A stretch of DNA of 64,000 nucleotides from Paenibacillus sp. An7 (GTDB lineage: Bacteria; Bacillota; Bacilli; Paenibacillales; Paenibacillaceae): contig NZ_WTWX01000002.1 in NCBI RefSeq assembly GCF_009870785.1, positions 1 to 64,000 on the forward strand, in the 5' to 3' direction. Both the position numbers and the translations under genes were made by a program. The notes under the pieces were generated by a model that worked only from the letters and a program-made list of their open reading frames with translations, was not told the origin of the DNA and searched no databases. Positions within the stretch are counted from its first letter, which is position 1; each line of letters begins with the position of its first letter. Shown here in pieces: positions 8,899-18,000 of the stretch.

Positions 8899-8936
8899 CT
8901 TGCTATGCTATATATTGTGTTGGAGGAAACTAAATA

Positions 8937-10133
8937 ATGAATAAAAATACGACAAATCATGATCATCCGCTTCATCGCATGATTGACCGCAGAGAAACAC
9001 GTTCTGTGAAATGGGATGGAATGGAGTCCCTTTTTGGGGTAAAAGAAGCCATTCCCCTCTGGGTTGCAGACATGGACTTTACAGCACCAGAGCCGGTCCT
9101 GCAGGCAGTACGTGATGTAGCAGATCATGGAATACTCGGCTACGCTGCACCTAATACTTCATTTCAGCAGTCCATTGCGGACTGGATGCAAAAACGCCAT
9201 GGCTGGAATGTAAGCCCCGAGTGGCTTGTTTATACACCAGGTATCGTCCCCGCCCTTAATATGGCAGTAGAAGCCTTTACTGAGCCTGGAGATCATATTA
9301 TTATACAGCCTCCTGTTTACGGACCTTTTCACAAGTTAGCATCTAACCATGGACGAGAACTGGTGTTAAACCCTCTCCTTCACGATGAGCTTCATTATAA
9401 AATGGATCTGGCTCATTTGGAACAAGTTGCAAAACATGAAAAAGCTAAAATGCTCGTATTATGCAGCCCTCATAATCCGATTGGACGTGTATGGACCAAA
9501 GAAGAACTAGACAACGTAATGGAGATTGCTGCTAAGCATGACCTAATTGTTATCTCCGATGAGATTCACGCAGATCTCGTATTCAAAGAAGGACTGCATA
9601 CGCCTTACGCTATGATATCTGAAGAAGCTAAAATGCATTCTGTCATCTGTACTGCCGCAAGCAAAACATTCAATATTGCTGGTTTACATACGTCAAATGT
9701 CGTCATCGCTAATGAAGAACTGCGCGAAAAGTTTAAGAAAATCATTGAAAAAAATGCACTCTCTTCAATGAACATCTTCGGTATTGCAGCAACGGAAGCA
9801 GCATACCGCGAAGGTGAACCTTGGCTTATAGAGACACTGGATTACATTCATGAAAATATGGTATATGTAACCGAATTTATTCATACGCATCTGCCGGAAT
9901 TGAAAGTGGAACTGCCTGAATCAACTTATTTGCTGTGGATTGATTTTCGTAATCTGCAAATCCCTCATAAAGAACTCTATCAATTTCTGCTTCATGAAGC
10001 CGGTCTCGTCTTTAGCAGCGGCACCGACTTTGGTGAACATGGTGAAGGATTTATGCGCATGAATGTAGCATGTTCAAGGCACTTGCTGGAAGAAGCCATG
10101 AATAAGCTTAAAATTGCTTTACAGTCTCGATAA
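8937..10133 (+). CDS. patB: PatB/MalY-type PLP-dependent C-S lyase (cystathionine beta-lyase)
   Basis: A fold-type I aminotransferase-like enzyme of 398 residues, expected to cleave cystathionine or cysteine conjugates to a thiol, pyruvate and ammonia. Family marks are IPLWVADMDFTAPEPV near the N-terminus, CSPHNPIGRVW, SDEIHADLVF (PLP-contacting Asp) and SKTFNIAGLH, which holds the Schiff-base lysine. Start ATG behind GGAGG with 10 nt spacing. It is monocistronic, with its own terminator downstream, and diverges from the MurG paralogue across 101 bp. Confidence 0.9.
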   Translation: MNKNTTNHDHPLHRMIDRRETRSVKWDGMESLFGVKEAIPLWVADMDFTAPEPVLQAVRDVADHGILGYAAPNTSFQQSIADWMQKRHGWNVSPEWLVYTPGIVPALNMAVEAFTEPGDHIIIQPPVYGPFHKLASNHGRELVLNPLLHDELHYKMDLAHLEQVAKHEKAKMLVLCSPHNPIGRVWTKEELDNVMEIAAKHDLIVISDEIHADLVFKEGLHTPYAMISEEAKMHSVICTAASKTFNIAGLHTSNVVIANEELREKFKKIIEKNALSSMNIFGIAATEAAYREGEPWLIETLDYIHENMVYVTEFIHTHLPELKVELPESTYLLWIDFRNLQIPHKELYQFLLHEAGLVFSSGTDFGEHGEGFMRMNVACSRHLLEEAMNKLKIALQSR

Positions 10134-10161
10134 AAGATCAGCATGTACTCCATAATGTAGG

Positions 10162-10200
10162 GTGGGAAACCGTCTAACGGCGAGTTCCCACTCTTTTTTG
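10162..10200 (+). terminator. Terminator after patB
   Basis: GTGGGAA (10162-10168) pairs with TTCCCAC (10185-10191), followed at once by TCTTTTTTG. A strong intrinsic terminator. Confidence 0.85.
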
Positions 10201-10404
10201 TTTGTTTTTCTTTATTTCAGACATTTTGTTTCTTTTTATTTTTGTGCTGAATATATCATTTTTTACGATCAATACAAGAACCCTCCACCTAAAATGTTAA
10301 GAAATAGACCTATAAAACACTGTTAATTAAAGATTCCACTTTAATAATGAATTAATTTAAATAAACGGCAATCAAAATCAAATAATATACATTAAAAATA
10401 AATA

Positions 10405-10434
10405 TTGACAATGAAAGCGCTTATTCGGTAGTAT
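10405..10434 (+). promoter_or_regulatory. Promoter of the 10.5 kb sugar ABC operon
   Basis: TTGACA (10405-10410), an 18-bp spacer and TAGTAT (10429-10434) form a SigA-type promoter about 88 bp before the first gene. The rest of the 388-bp spacer (10134-10521) holds the patB terminator and AT-rich sequence with nothing else recognised. Confidence 0.6.
10412..10425 (+). promoter_or_regulatory. cre-like site (CcpA) inside the promoter spacer
   Basis: TGAAAGCGCTTATT matches 12 of 14 positions of the cre consensus TGWAANCGNTNWCA; only the last two bases differ. Lying between -35 and -10, it would allow direct carbon catabolite repression. Confidence 0.55.
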
Positions 10435-10521
10435 TTTGTTTACAACACAGATGTTCACAGATATTTTGATATTGTTTATTTCCGATTCATTATATGTACC
10501 TTAGGGGGAGGAATCAGAACC

Positions 10522-11484
10522 ATGGGAATGAATAATCCCTTGGCTGTGAAACAGACGGTTCAAAGTAAAGGAGCCATGCATTTTTTCAAGAGAGAATGGC
10601 GCCGTAATAAGTACATTTATTTAATGCTTGTTCCTGTTTTAGCTTATTACCTGATCTTTTGTTATGGACCCATGTATGGGATTCTCTTATCATTCCAAAG
10701 CAGTTACAGCCCCGCAAAAGGAATTATGGGCGGAAACTGGATTGGTTTTGATAACTTCACCATGTTCTTCGAGAGCTATAATTTCTGGAGACTCATGAGT
10801 AACACCCTAATCCTTAGCTTGTTAAGTCTCGTTATCGGATTTCCCGCGCCGATCATTCTTGCACTTCTGTTAAATGAGGTGCGTAACCGATACTTTAAAA
10901 GCGCCGTACAAACGGTCAGCTACCTGCCTCACTTTATTTCGGTAGTCGTTGTTGTAGGTATGCTAAAAACCTTCTCATCGTTAGACGGTGGACTATTTAA
11001 TATAATCCGAGGATTCTTCGGTTTTGAGGCGATGATGTTTTTTACCGATAAAGACATGTTTCGTCCTATGTATATTCTCTCTAATGTGTGGCAAGGTGCA
11101 GGATGGGCCTCCATTCTATTCCTCGCAGCACTCGCCGGCATTAACTCAGAGCAATATGAAGCTGCAAGGATGGACGGCGCAGGCAGATGGAATCAATTAT
11201 TACATATTACATTGCCGGGGATCATGCCAACGGTTATCATCCTGCTTATTTTGCGGATGGGCAGTATTATGAACGCAGATTTTCAGAAGATTTTACTGAT
11301 GCAAACCGCTGCTACGTATGAGACATCCGATGTTATTTCTACTTTTGTATATAGACAAGGGATGCTTCTAGGCGATCAGGCATACTCTACCGCAATTGGT
11401 TTGTTCAACTCCGTCATTAATTTCGCCTTACTGCTTGGTGCCAATTACATTAGCAGAAAAGCAAATGAAACCAGTCTGTGGTAG
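10522..11484 (+). CDS. Sugar ABC transporter permease, LplB type
   Basis: An integral membrane subunit of 320 residues for a carbohydrate ABC importer of the CUT1 class. About six membrane segments follow a basic N-terminus (REWRRNKYIYLMLVPVLAYY), and the ATPase-contacting EAA loop reads EAARMDGAGRWNQ. The start ATG at 10522 has a GGGGGAGG site upstream. It is first in an operon with a second permease and a binding lipoprotein; no ATPase is encoded here, as is common in Paenibacillus, where an MsmX-like ATPase is shared. The substrate is unknown. Confidence 0.9.
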   Translation: MGMNNPLAVKQTVQSKGAMHFFKREWRRNKYIYLMLVPVLAYYLIFCYGPMYGILLSFQSSYSPAKGIMGGNWIGFDNFTMFFESYNFWRLMSNTLILSLLSLVIGFPAPIILALLLNEVRNRYFKSAVQTVSYLPHFISVVVVVGMLKTFSSLDGGLFNIIRGFFGFEAMMFFTDKDMFRPMYILSNVWQGAGWASILFLAALAGINSEQYEAARMDGAGRWNQLLHITLPGIMPTVIILLILRMGSIMNADFQKILLMQTAATYETSDVISTFVYRQGMLLGDQAYSTAIGLFNSVINFALLLGANYISRKANETSLW

Positions 11485-11499
11485 AGAGGTGAACCCAAC

Positions 11500-12369
11500 A
11501 TGAAAAAATCCTTTGGCGAAAATGTATTTGACGTTATCAATATTTTTCTGCTGCTTCTCGTAATGTTACTTTGTGCTTATCCTATGCTCTACATATTTAA
11601 CTCTTCTATATCTGATCCGCAGCAGCTTCTAGCAAGTCGATCGCTTATGCTGCTCCCAGAAGGATTCTCCATAGAAGCTTATACAAAAGTATTTCAGAAT
11701 CCCAAGATTTACAGTGGCTATATGAACACTTTGTTTTATGTTATTGTAGGAACTGCGCTTAACCTATTAATGACGACACTCGCTGCATATGCTCTTTCAA
11801 GACCTGATTTATACGGACGCAGCTTCTTCATGAAACTAATTACCTTCACTATGTTTTTTGGAGGCGGGATGATTCCTACCTTCTTGCTCATTCAGAATTT
11901 AGGTCTGCTGGATACGAGACTTGCCATGATTCTGCCGACAGCCATCAGTACATTTAACTTTATCATTATGAGAACGAATTTTATGAGTATCCCGCTCCCC
12001 TTGATCGAGTCTGCTAAAATCGATGGGGCTCATGACTTTCGAATTCTGTTTCAGATCGTTGTTCCTTTATCCAAGCCGATCATCGCCGTAATGACTCTTT
12101 ATTACGCTGTGGATCATTGGAACGATTTTATGGGTCCTCTCTTGTACTTGAGATCTCAGGATCTATATCCGATTCAAATCATTCTTCGAGATATTTTGCT
12201 TAGTAACAGTACCGAAGCGATGGGTTCAGCGAATGACACCGGGTTTGCGATCGGAGAAAACATCAAGTATGCTACCATCATTGTTTCGACACTCCCAATT
12301 TTGCTGATCTATCCTTTTATCCAACGTTATTTTGTTCAAGGTGCACTGATTGGAGCCATTAAAGAATAG
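11500..12369 (+). CDS. Sugar ABC transporter permease, YtcP/LplC type
   Basis: Second membrane subunit of the importer, 289 residues with about six hydrophobic segments. The EAA loop is visible as ESAKIDGAHDFRILFQIVVP, and the C-terminus ends with the YPFIQRYFVQGALIGAIKE pattern typical of YtcP-like permeases. An AGAGGTG site precedes the ATG. It follows the first permease by 15 bp. Confidence 0.9.
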   Translation: MKKSFGENVFDVINIFLLLLVMLLCAYPMLYIFNSSISDPQQLLASRSLMLLPEGFSIEAYTKVFQNPKIYSGYMNTLFYVIVGTALNLLMTTLAAYALSRPDLYGRSFFMKLITFTMFFGGGMIPTFLLIQNLGLLDTRLAMILPTAISTFNFIIMRTNFMSIPLPLIESAKIDGAHDFRILFQIVVPLSKPIIAVMTLYYAVDHWNDFMGPLLYLRSQDLYPIQIILRDILLSNSTEAMGSANDTGFAIGENIKYATIIVSTLPILLIYPFIQRYFVQGALIGAIKE

Positions 12370-12449
12370 AGCAAAGTACTTGCATCATCTTTACATCATT
12401 CGTGGTGCAAGTAACAGCTTTATCCTATAGATTGTTAAGGAGGGTTTAT

Positions 12450-14081
12450 ATGAAGAGGGTCATGTCTATCATGCTTGGTTTGGTAATGACAACAGGGCTT
12501 CTTGCAGGATGTAGTGGAACGAAAGAGGCGGAGGGCCCTAAGCCAGCGGAGGGCGAGCAGGCGATTACCGAAATTTCTCTTCCGATTGTAGATGAACCAA
12601 TGACAATCAATTATTGGAGAGCAAATGACGGGAAAATCGCTTCAGGCAACGGATTCAGCGATGTGAAAGCTTACCAGGAGAAAGAAAAACGCACCGGAAT
12701 TAAGGTGAATTTCACGCATCCTCCACTCGGCCAACAAAAAGATCAATTCAATCTTTTAGTCACAGGTAACCAGCTTCCTGACATTATTTATTACAACTGG
12801 GCTGATGTATCAGGCGGACCGGAGAAACTGCTAGCGGACGGACGCATTATAAAACTTAATGAGTATATCGACCTTTATGCTCCAAATCTAAAGAAAATCA
12901 TTGCAGAAGATGAAGAAGTTCGGAAACAAATTTCACTCGATGACGGTACGATCTTCATGTTCCCTTATCTACGTACAGATTCTGTAAAACTTAATGGGAC
13001 AACAGGCTTGATTCTACGTCAAGATTGGCTTGATAAGCTAAATCTGAAAACGCCTACAAATATCGACGAGTGGTATACCGTACTAAAAGCATTTAGAGAA
13101 CAAGATCCGAATGGCAACGGTAAAAAAGATGAGCTTCCTTTTACGGCTAACTGGGGTCCAGGTAACATGAGTAAATTGAATGATTTTGCACCTGCCTTTG
13201 GCGTCCTTGCAGGTTTTCAGTTGAATGGAGAAACCATTGAATATGGTCCGATTCAACCAGGTTACAAAGAATTTTTAACTACCATGAGAAAGTGGTATGA
13301 AGAAGGTCTGATCGATCCAGAAGTCATGACCAATGACGGAAAAGCTTTTGACTACAAAATTACGAATAACCAAGCTGGTTCTTACTATGGCGGTGTGTTT
13401 AGCGGTATGGCAAAATACCTTAATATGATGGCTGAGAAAGACCCTAACTTTAACCTTGTTGGCGCTCCTTGGACGAAAGATCAGAATGGTGTATCTAGAA
13501 GTACTTTCCGTTTTGATACCAAAGTATTAAGTTATGGTGAAGCCATCACTACTTCTGCGGACAAAGACAAACTGAAAGCCATTGTCCAGTGGATGGATTA
13601 TAACTACAGTCCGGAAGGACATGATCTCTTTAACTTCGGTATTGAGAATGAAAGTTACACTCGTAATGGCGACGCTATCGAATTTACAGATACGATTCTT
13701 AAAAACCCGGATGGACTGACTTATGACCAGGCACTTGCTAGTTATGCACTTTCTATTATGGATGGACCAATGAACCAAGATACGCGTTATCTAGATGCAC
13801 TGATGACATTTGATCAGCAAAAAGAAGCAAATAATTCATGGATGCAAGCAGATTATTCAATGGCTCTTCCTAACCTGCGTAAAACAGAAGATGAAGCAAG
13901 AAAAGAAGCCCAAATTATGGGTCAGGTTAACACCTATGTTGATGAAATGGTTACGAAATTTATTCTAGGTGATGAACCTCTTACAAGTTACGAAACCTTT
14001 GTTGAGACCATTAAAGGCATGGGTATTGAAGAAGTAATTAAGATCCATCAAGATGCTTACACACGATACCAAGCACGTTAA
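12450..14081 (+). CDS. Extracellular sugar-binding lipoprotein of an ABC importer
   Basis: A large LplA-type solute-binding protein of 543 residues, lipid-anchored on the outer face of the membrane. The signal peptide ends in the lipobox LLAGC, so the mature protein begins at that Cys. The start is the ATG at 12450 behind AAGGAGGG; an earlier in-frame start has no good site. The segment DPNGNGKKDELP is a calcium-loop-like motif often seen in this family. It is the last gene of the operon, 80 bp after the second permease, and ends just before a strong terminator. Substrate not determinable, probably an oligosaccharide. Confidence 0.9.
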   Translation: MKRVMSIMLGLVMTTGLLAGCSGTKEAEGPKPAEGEQAITEISLPIVDEPMTINYWRANDGKIASGNGFSDVKAYQEKEKRTGIKVNFTHPPLGQQKDQFNLLVTGNQLPDIIYYNWADVSGGPEKLLADGRIIKLNEYIDLYAPNLKKIIAEDEEVRKQISLDDGTIFMFPYLRTDSVKLNGTTGLILRQDWLDKLNLKTPTNIDEWYTVLKAFREQDPNGNGKKDELPFTANWGPGNMSKLNDFAPAFGVLAGFQLNGETIEYGPIQPGYKEFLTTMRKWYEEGLIDPEVMTNDGKAFDYKITNNQAGSYYGGVFSGMAKYLNMMAEKDPNFNLVGAPWTKDQNGVSRSTFRFDTKVLSYGEAITTSADKDKLKAIVQWMDYNYSPEGHDLFNFGIENESYTRNGDAIEFTDTILKNPDGLTYDQALASYALSIMDGPMNQDTRYLDALMTFDQQKEANNSWMQADYSMALPNLRKTEDEARKEAQIMGQVNTYVDEMVTKFILGDEPLTSYETFVETIKGMGIEEVIKIHQDAYTRYQAR

Positions 14082-14090
14082 TTCCACAAG

Positions 14091-14143
14091 AAAGAGAGTG
14101 GGCAAAAGGGTGAAAAACCCTTCGCTCACTCTCTTTTTTATTT
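14091..14143. terminator. Bidirectional terminator between convergent genes
   Basis: GAGAGTG (14094-14100) pairs with CACTCTC (14127-14133), with an inner AAGGGT/ACCCTT stem and T-runs on the plus side. It serves the lipoprotein gene and probably the hydrolase gene from the other side. Confidence 0.85.
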
Positions 14144-14790
14144 TATAATGAAACCGTTTCTTCTTTAGCTGACGTAAAAAAACGAATGTATTCTTCTACT
14201 AGCTGTGATGTTAATTCAGCTGATTTTCTAGGATTCGATGTTTCTAGGCCGTGACCTGCTTCCAGCACTTGATGGACCTTCAGTTCAGAACATGAGGCGA
14301 GCTTTGCCCTGCTTTCTTCGCTAAATAAAGAATCCTTAGCCCCGTAGATCACCATACCTTTCGAATGCTCCATATACTTGAGTGTACTATCCAGCGGTGT
14401 TAGGTACAGGTGGCGGATGGAGTAATCTGTGAGATGTTTAGCCGTGTACCCGGCAAGCAAGGTCCCCAAACTTTTACTCACAAAGATGAGCTGCTCATAC
14501 CCCTCACTCCCGCGTCTAACCATCTGTAATATTTCTTCTTCAAGGATGGAACGTTGTTCTCTCTCCAGTGCTACACGAGCACTTTGAAAGCCGTACTCCA
14601 AGATCAGGGCATCCATGCCCTGAGAGGTAGCGCTTTGAACAGCGTAGTACAGAACAGGCAGTTCACAAGAATAATTTTGCCCAGGAAAGAAAACCACGAG
14701 CGTACTGGAACCTTGTGTAATGTGTCTTAATCGAACGTCATGTCCCCAAAAGGATTCTTCATAGATCAAATGATGTTCCAAGAACTGCAC
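14143..14790 (-). CDS. Alpha/beta-hydrolase fold protein
   Basis: A cytosolic 215-residue protein with the expected hydrolase triad layout: a nucleophile elbow VSKSLGTLLAG (S in a variant of GxSxG), an acid in YGAKDSLFS and a histidine in EAGHGLE. The strands LVVFFPGQNYS and ALILEYGF fit the N-terminal sheet. It lacks a signal peptide and is short for a lipase, so it is closer to dienelactone-hydrolase or KANL3/Tex30-like proteins. Convergent with the sugar-transport operon; function unknown. Confidence 0.75.
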   Translation of the reverse strand: MQFLEHHLIYEESFWGHDVRLRHITQGSSTLVVFFPGQNYSCELPVLYYAVQSATSQGMDALILEYGFQSARVALEREQRSILEEEILQMVRRGSEGYEQLIFVSKSLGTLLAGYTAKHLTDYSIRHLYLTPLDSTLKYMEHSKGMVIYGAKDSLFSEESRAKLASCSELKVHQVLEAGHGLETSNPRKSAELTSQLVEEYIRFFTSAKEETVSL

Positions 14791-14864
14791 CTCTCCTCCT
14801 TGTATAATCTATACCATTATATATGAAATCAGGAAAATATAGTGATTTAATTGGATCGATTTAA

Positions 14865-14936
14865 AAGTAAAAAGCACCATCTCCGTCTCCAGCCACAAGT
14901 TCGTAACTTGTAACCTTCCATTACTGAAGATAGTGC
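14865..14936 (-). terminator. Terminator after the large GH16 gene
   Basis: On the minus strand GCACTATCTTC (14936-14926) pairs, with some G-T pairs, with GGAGATGGTGC and is followed by TTTTT. A second perfect hairpin, ACAAGTT-CGT-AACTTGT, lies inside the loop at 14895-14911. Confidence 0.7.
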
Positions 14937-15000
14937 CTCACCCGTTTAAGATTTATAACTAACTTAATACGATTCCAACCCTGCACAAACCTTTAGCGGT

Positions 15001-18000
15001 CTACTCCGCAGACCCCATATTAAACAAACTAACATCAGACAATGTGATGATGGTATTACCATCTTCTGCACCCGAAATATTACCCATATCAAGTGAAATT
15101 CTAGTATTTCCATAGCCATTTTCTTTTGTATTAAATGTAAAGGTAAAAAGTTGTTCCTCCGTGGTCAAATCCACCTTATCCCCAAAGAATCCATGCCATT
15201 CGTAGTTGGATGCTGCATCGACCCATCCGATGCCTATGTTCATTACTCTGGGCTTATCCGTTTTCGCCTTAAACGTAAGTTTGTACTTGGAATTTGGCTG
15301 AATGCCAAACCCTTCGTTAATAACCTGACGATCCCATGGGTTCTGCCCAACCGTTCCAATTTTGGCTTGAAGCTTCTGATCACCAGCACTTATCTGAAGC
15401 TCCTTGGCATCCCCATTCACATAAGTAAACCATCCATCGGTTCCTTTGGAAAAGTCGCCGTTTGAAATCAGGTTTACGTTAACAGGCTGACCACCCTGAT
15501 CGGCACTTGGGTTTACCTCAATTAACGATACATTATGGATGGATACAGTATGATCCCCGATCGATGACGGATCACCTAACCCAAATGCAAGTACAGCAGC
15601 GGGGTCCGAAGCACCATTCATCGTAAATGTATACGCATATTGTTGCGTACTTTCGGTTAGCTCGATTTTTTCTTCCATATATTTTGTATAATCGCCTTCA
15701 TTTTGTGAGACGACGGCTTGTACCGATTTCGGACTGGATGCAGATGCCTCGAATGCGAGCCGGTATGTCTTTCCTTCATCCAGCTTTATCTGTCGTTGCT
15801 GCAGTAATACATCCCACCAATTCTTACTTGTGCCGGGTAAATGAATCAACACCCCTCCGCCATCGGCATCAGAAGTTACTAGTTTTTCAGGAGTCTTTTC
15901 CCAATTCCCCTCAGCTAATGCCAGCTTTCCATCTTTCACCTTATTCTGCGAAATATCCACCCAGCGGGTATTATAATCCTTACCTTCAAAGTCTACATAA
16001 TAATTTTTGCCCGCTTTTAAAGAAACAGCTGGAAAGTACACTGTATTGTATTTCTGCCAACTGCCCGTGTTCCCAAGAGCGTACACAGACTGTACAACCG
16101 TAGAGCCCTCTTCATCCTTGACGCTGAAACGGATACTCGAATCATCTTTTGCACTAGCCATTCGAGCCGATATTACATAATCGGCGTCAGCAGCTACATT
16201 AATCTTGTACTGAAGAAGATCGCCTTCTTCCATGTGACTGATATGCTGACCGCCTTCATCGGAATTTTCAAGTTGTAGGCCCTGCATGGACCAGGCTTCC
16301 GTTGCAGGTATATGTGCGTAGCCATCAACGGAAATAGGATTTCCACGTTTTGTTAGACGGACATTGTCCACATAGACTTTGCCTGTAGAGCTGCCGAATA
16401 ACAGTCTAAACGTGGAAGTTGTATCTGGCTCAATATCACCAATACGAATCTCCCCGGTATACGTCTTCAAATCTTTACCCAGCTGAATACTCTGACTCTG
16501 ATGACTTTGTTTGGAATCTGCTCCACTGCTAATCAGATCAATGTTCACCGTGTGCGGCGCATCTGCTTTGGCTTCAAAAGAATAACCATAGGTGGTATTC
16601 GCCTCCAACTTCAACTCCCCTTGAGTCACCACAACCTGCTCAGAGTCTCCATTCGTTTTCTTCACATCTACAACCAGTTGACGTTCCATGATCGGGAATT
16701 TCAAGAAGTTGTTCACGCTGATATCAGCTACAGCATTTTCAGCAATATGGCTTGACCAGAACCCAAGACGGTTCTTGCCTTGATCAAATGTTCCATTGAA
16801 GATGTAATTGCCATCAGGCAGCGGCTTCCGCTCTACAGTCAGCGGATCTGCTTCTCCTACCTCGCTCAGCTTAACATTAGAGATCAGAACGGTATCATTA
16901 TCCAATCCTAAATTAAATTCAAATCTGGCATTATTGTCTGTTCCATCTCGCATGTCAAACGTATAGTCGTATGTTTTCCACTCTGTCGTAATCTCAAATG
17001 GGTGATCCCCCGAGTAATTTGTCCAACTTTTTTCAAATTGGGTCACCTTAGAAGAGATTGTACGATCAGCAGACGCCTTCGCATCGAACTCTATCTTGTA
17101 TTTTTTATTTTTCTTCACATAGATCGGCATCTGTGTGAGCTGAACTGAATAGTTTTGAGTCCCCTCTTTGTCAATCGTCACCTGTACTGCTTTTCCTTTT
17201 TCCTTATCTTCTACAACCTTAACACTTCCTGATCCGCCTTCGTTCGTAATGAACTGCCACTTCTGCGGAACACCGTTTGTTTCAGTACCATCCAGGAATT
17301 GATCATTGTAGATCTGGTTGCCACCCTTTTGTGGTTCACGCTGTGCTTCAGGTTCAATTGGATTCGTTGTGACATCAGGCCATTTGTCTAATTTGTCATA
17401 AGAATATACGCGAACAAAATCAACGTTCATCGCTTCTGAAGTAAAGTCATCATTAGGTGATCCCGGCCAATCTCCTCCAACCGCCAAATTCAGAATCAGG
17501 TAGAATGGACGGTCAAAAGGGGCAGGAAACGTATAGTATTCCGGCTGACCTGGAGCCTTTGTCTGCCAATTAGTCACTTCATGATGCACCTTGCCATCAA
17601 CAGAAAACCGTATCATTCCCGGGAGCCATTCCACTTGAAAATCATGATAATCATCAGCGAATGATTCTCCATCTGGAAGTGTGATGCTTCCCTGATCGTG
17701 TCCATGAGACCCATCAGATTTCACACTGTCATAATGCAAGGTACTGTATATTTTGTTGTGGCTATCTTCGCCGCCAATGAGCTCCATAATGTCGATCTCT
17801 CCAGAGGCAGGCCATCCTCCATAGTGGGCTTCATCTGTCGGCATCATCCAAAAAGCGGGCCACATGCCTTGTTCTTTAGGGAGCTTCGCACGTACAACAA
17901 CTTTACCGTATGTGAAGTCGCCTTTCCCCATGGAGATGAGTTTACCGGAAGTGAATTTTTGACCGCTTTTCTCTTCGCGTTTTGCTTCAATTTGAAGAAC

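Noticed and set aside
10522-14081. Idea that this ABC operon imports rhamnogalacturonan or lipopolysaccharide-like sugars because of its Lpl-type subunits
   Set aside because: Lpl-type names cover many substrates in Paenibacillus, and no catabolic enzyme is linked to the operon.
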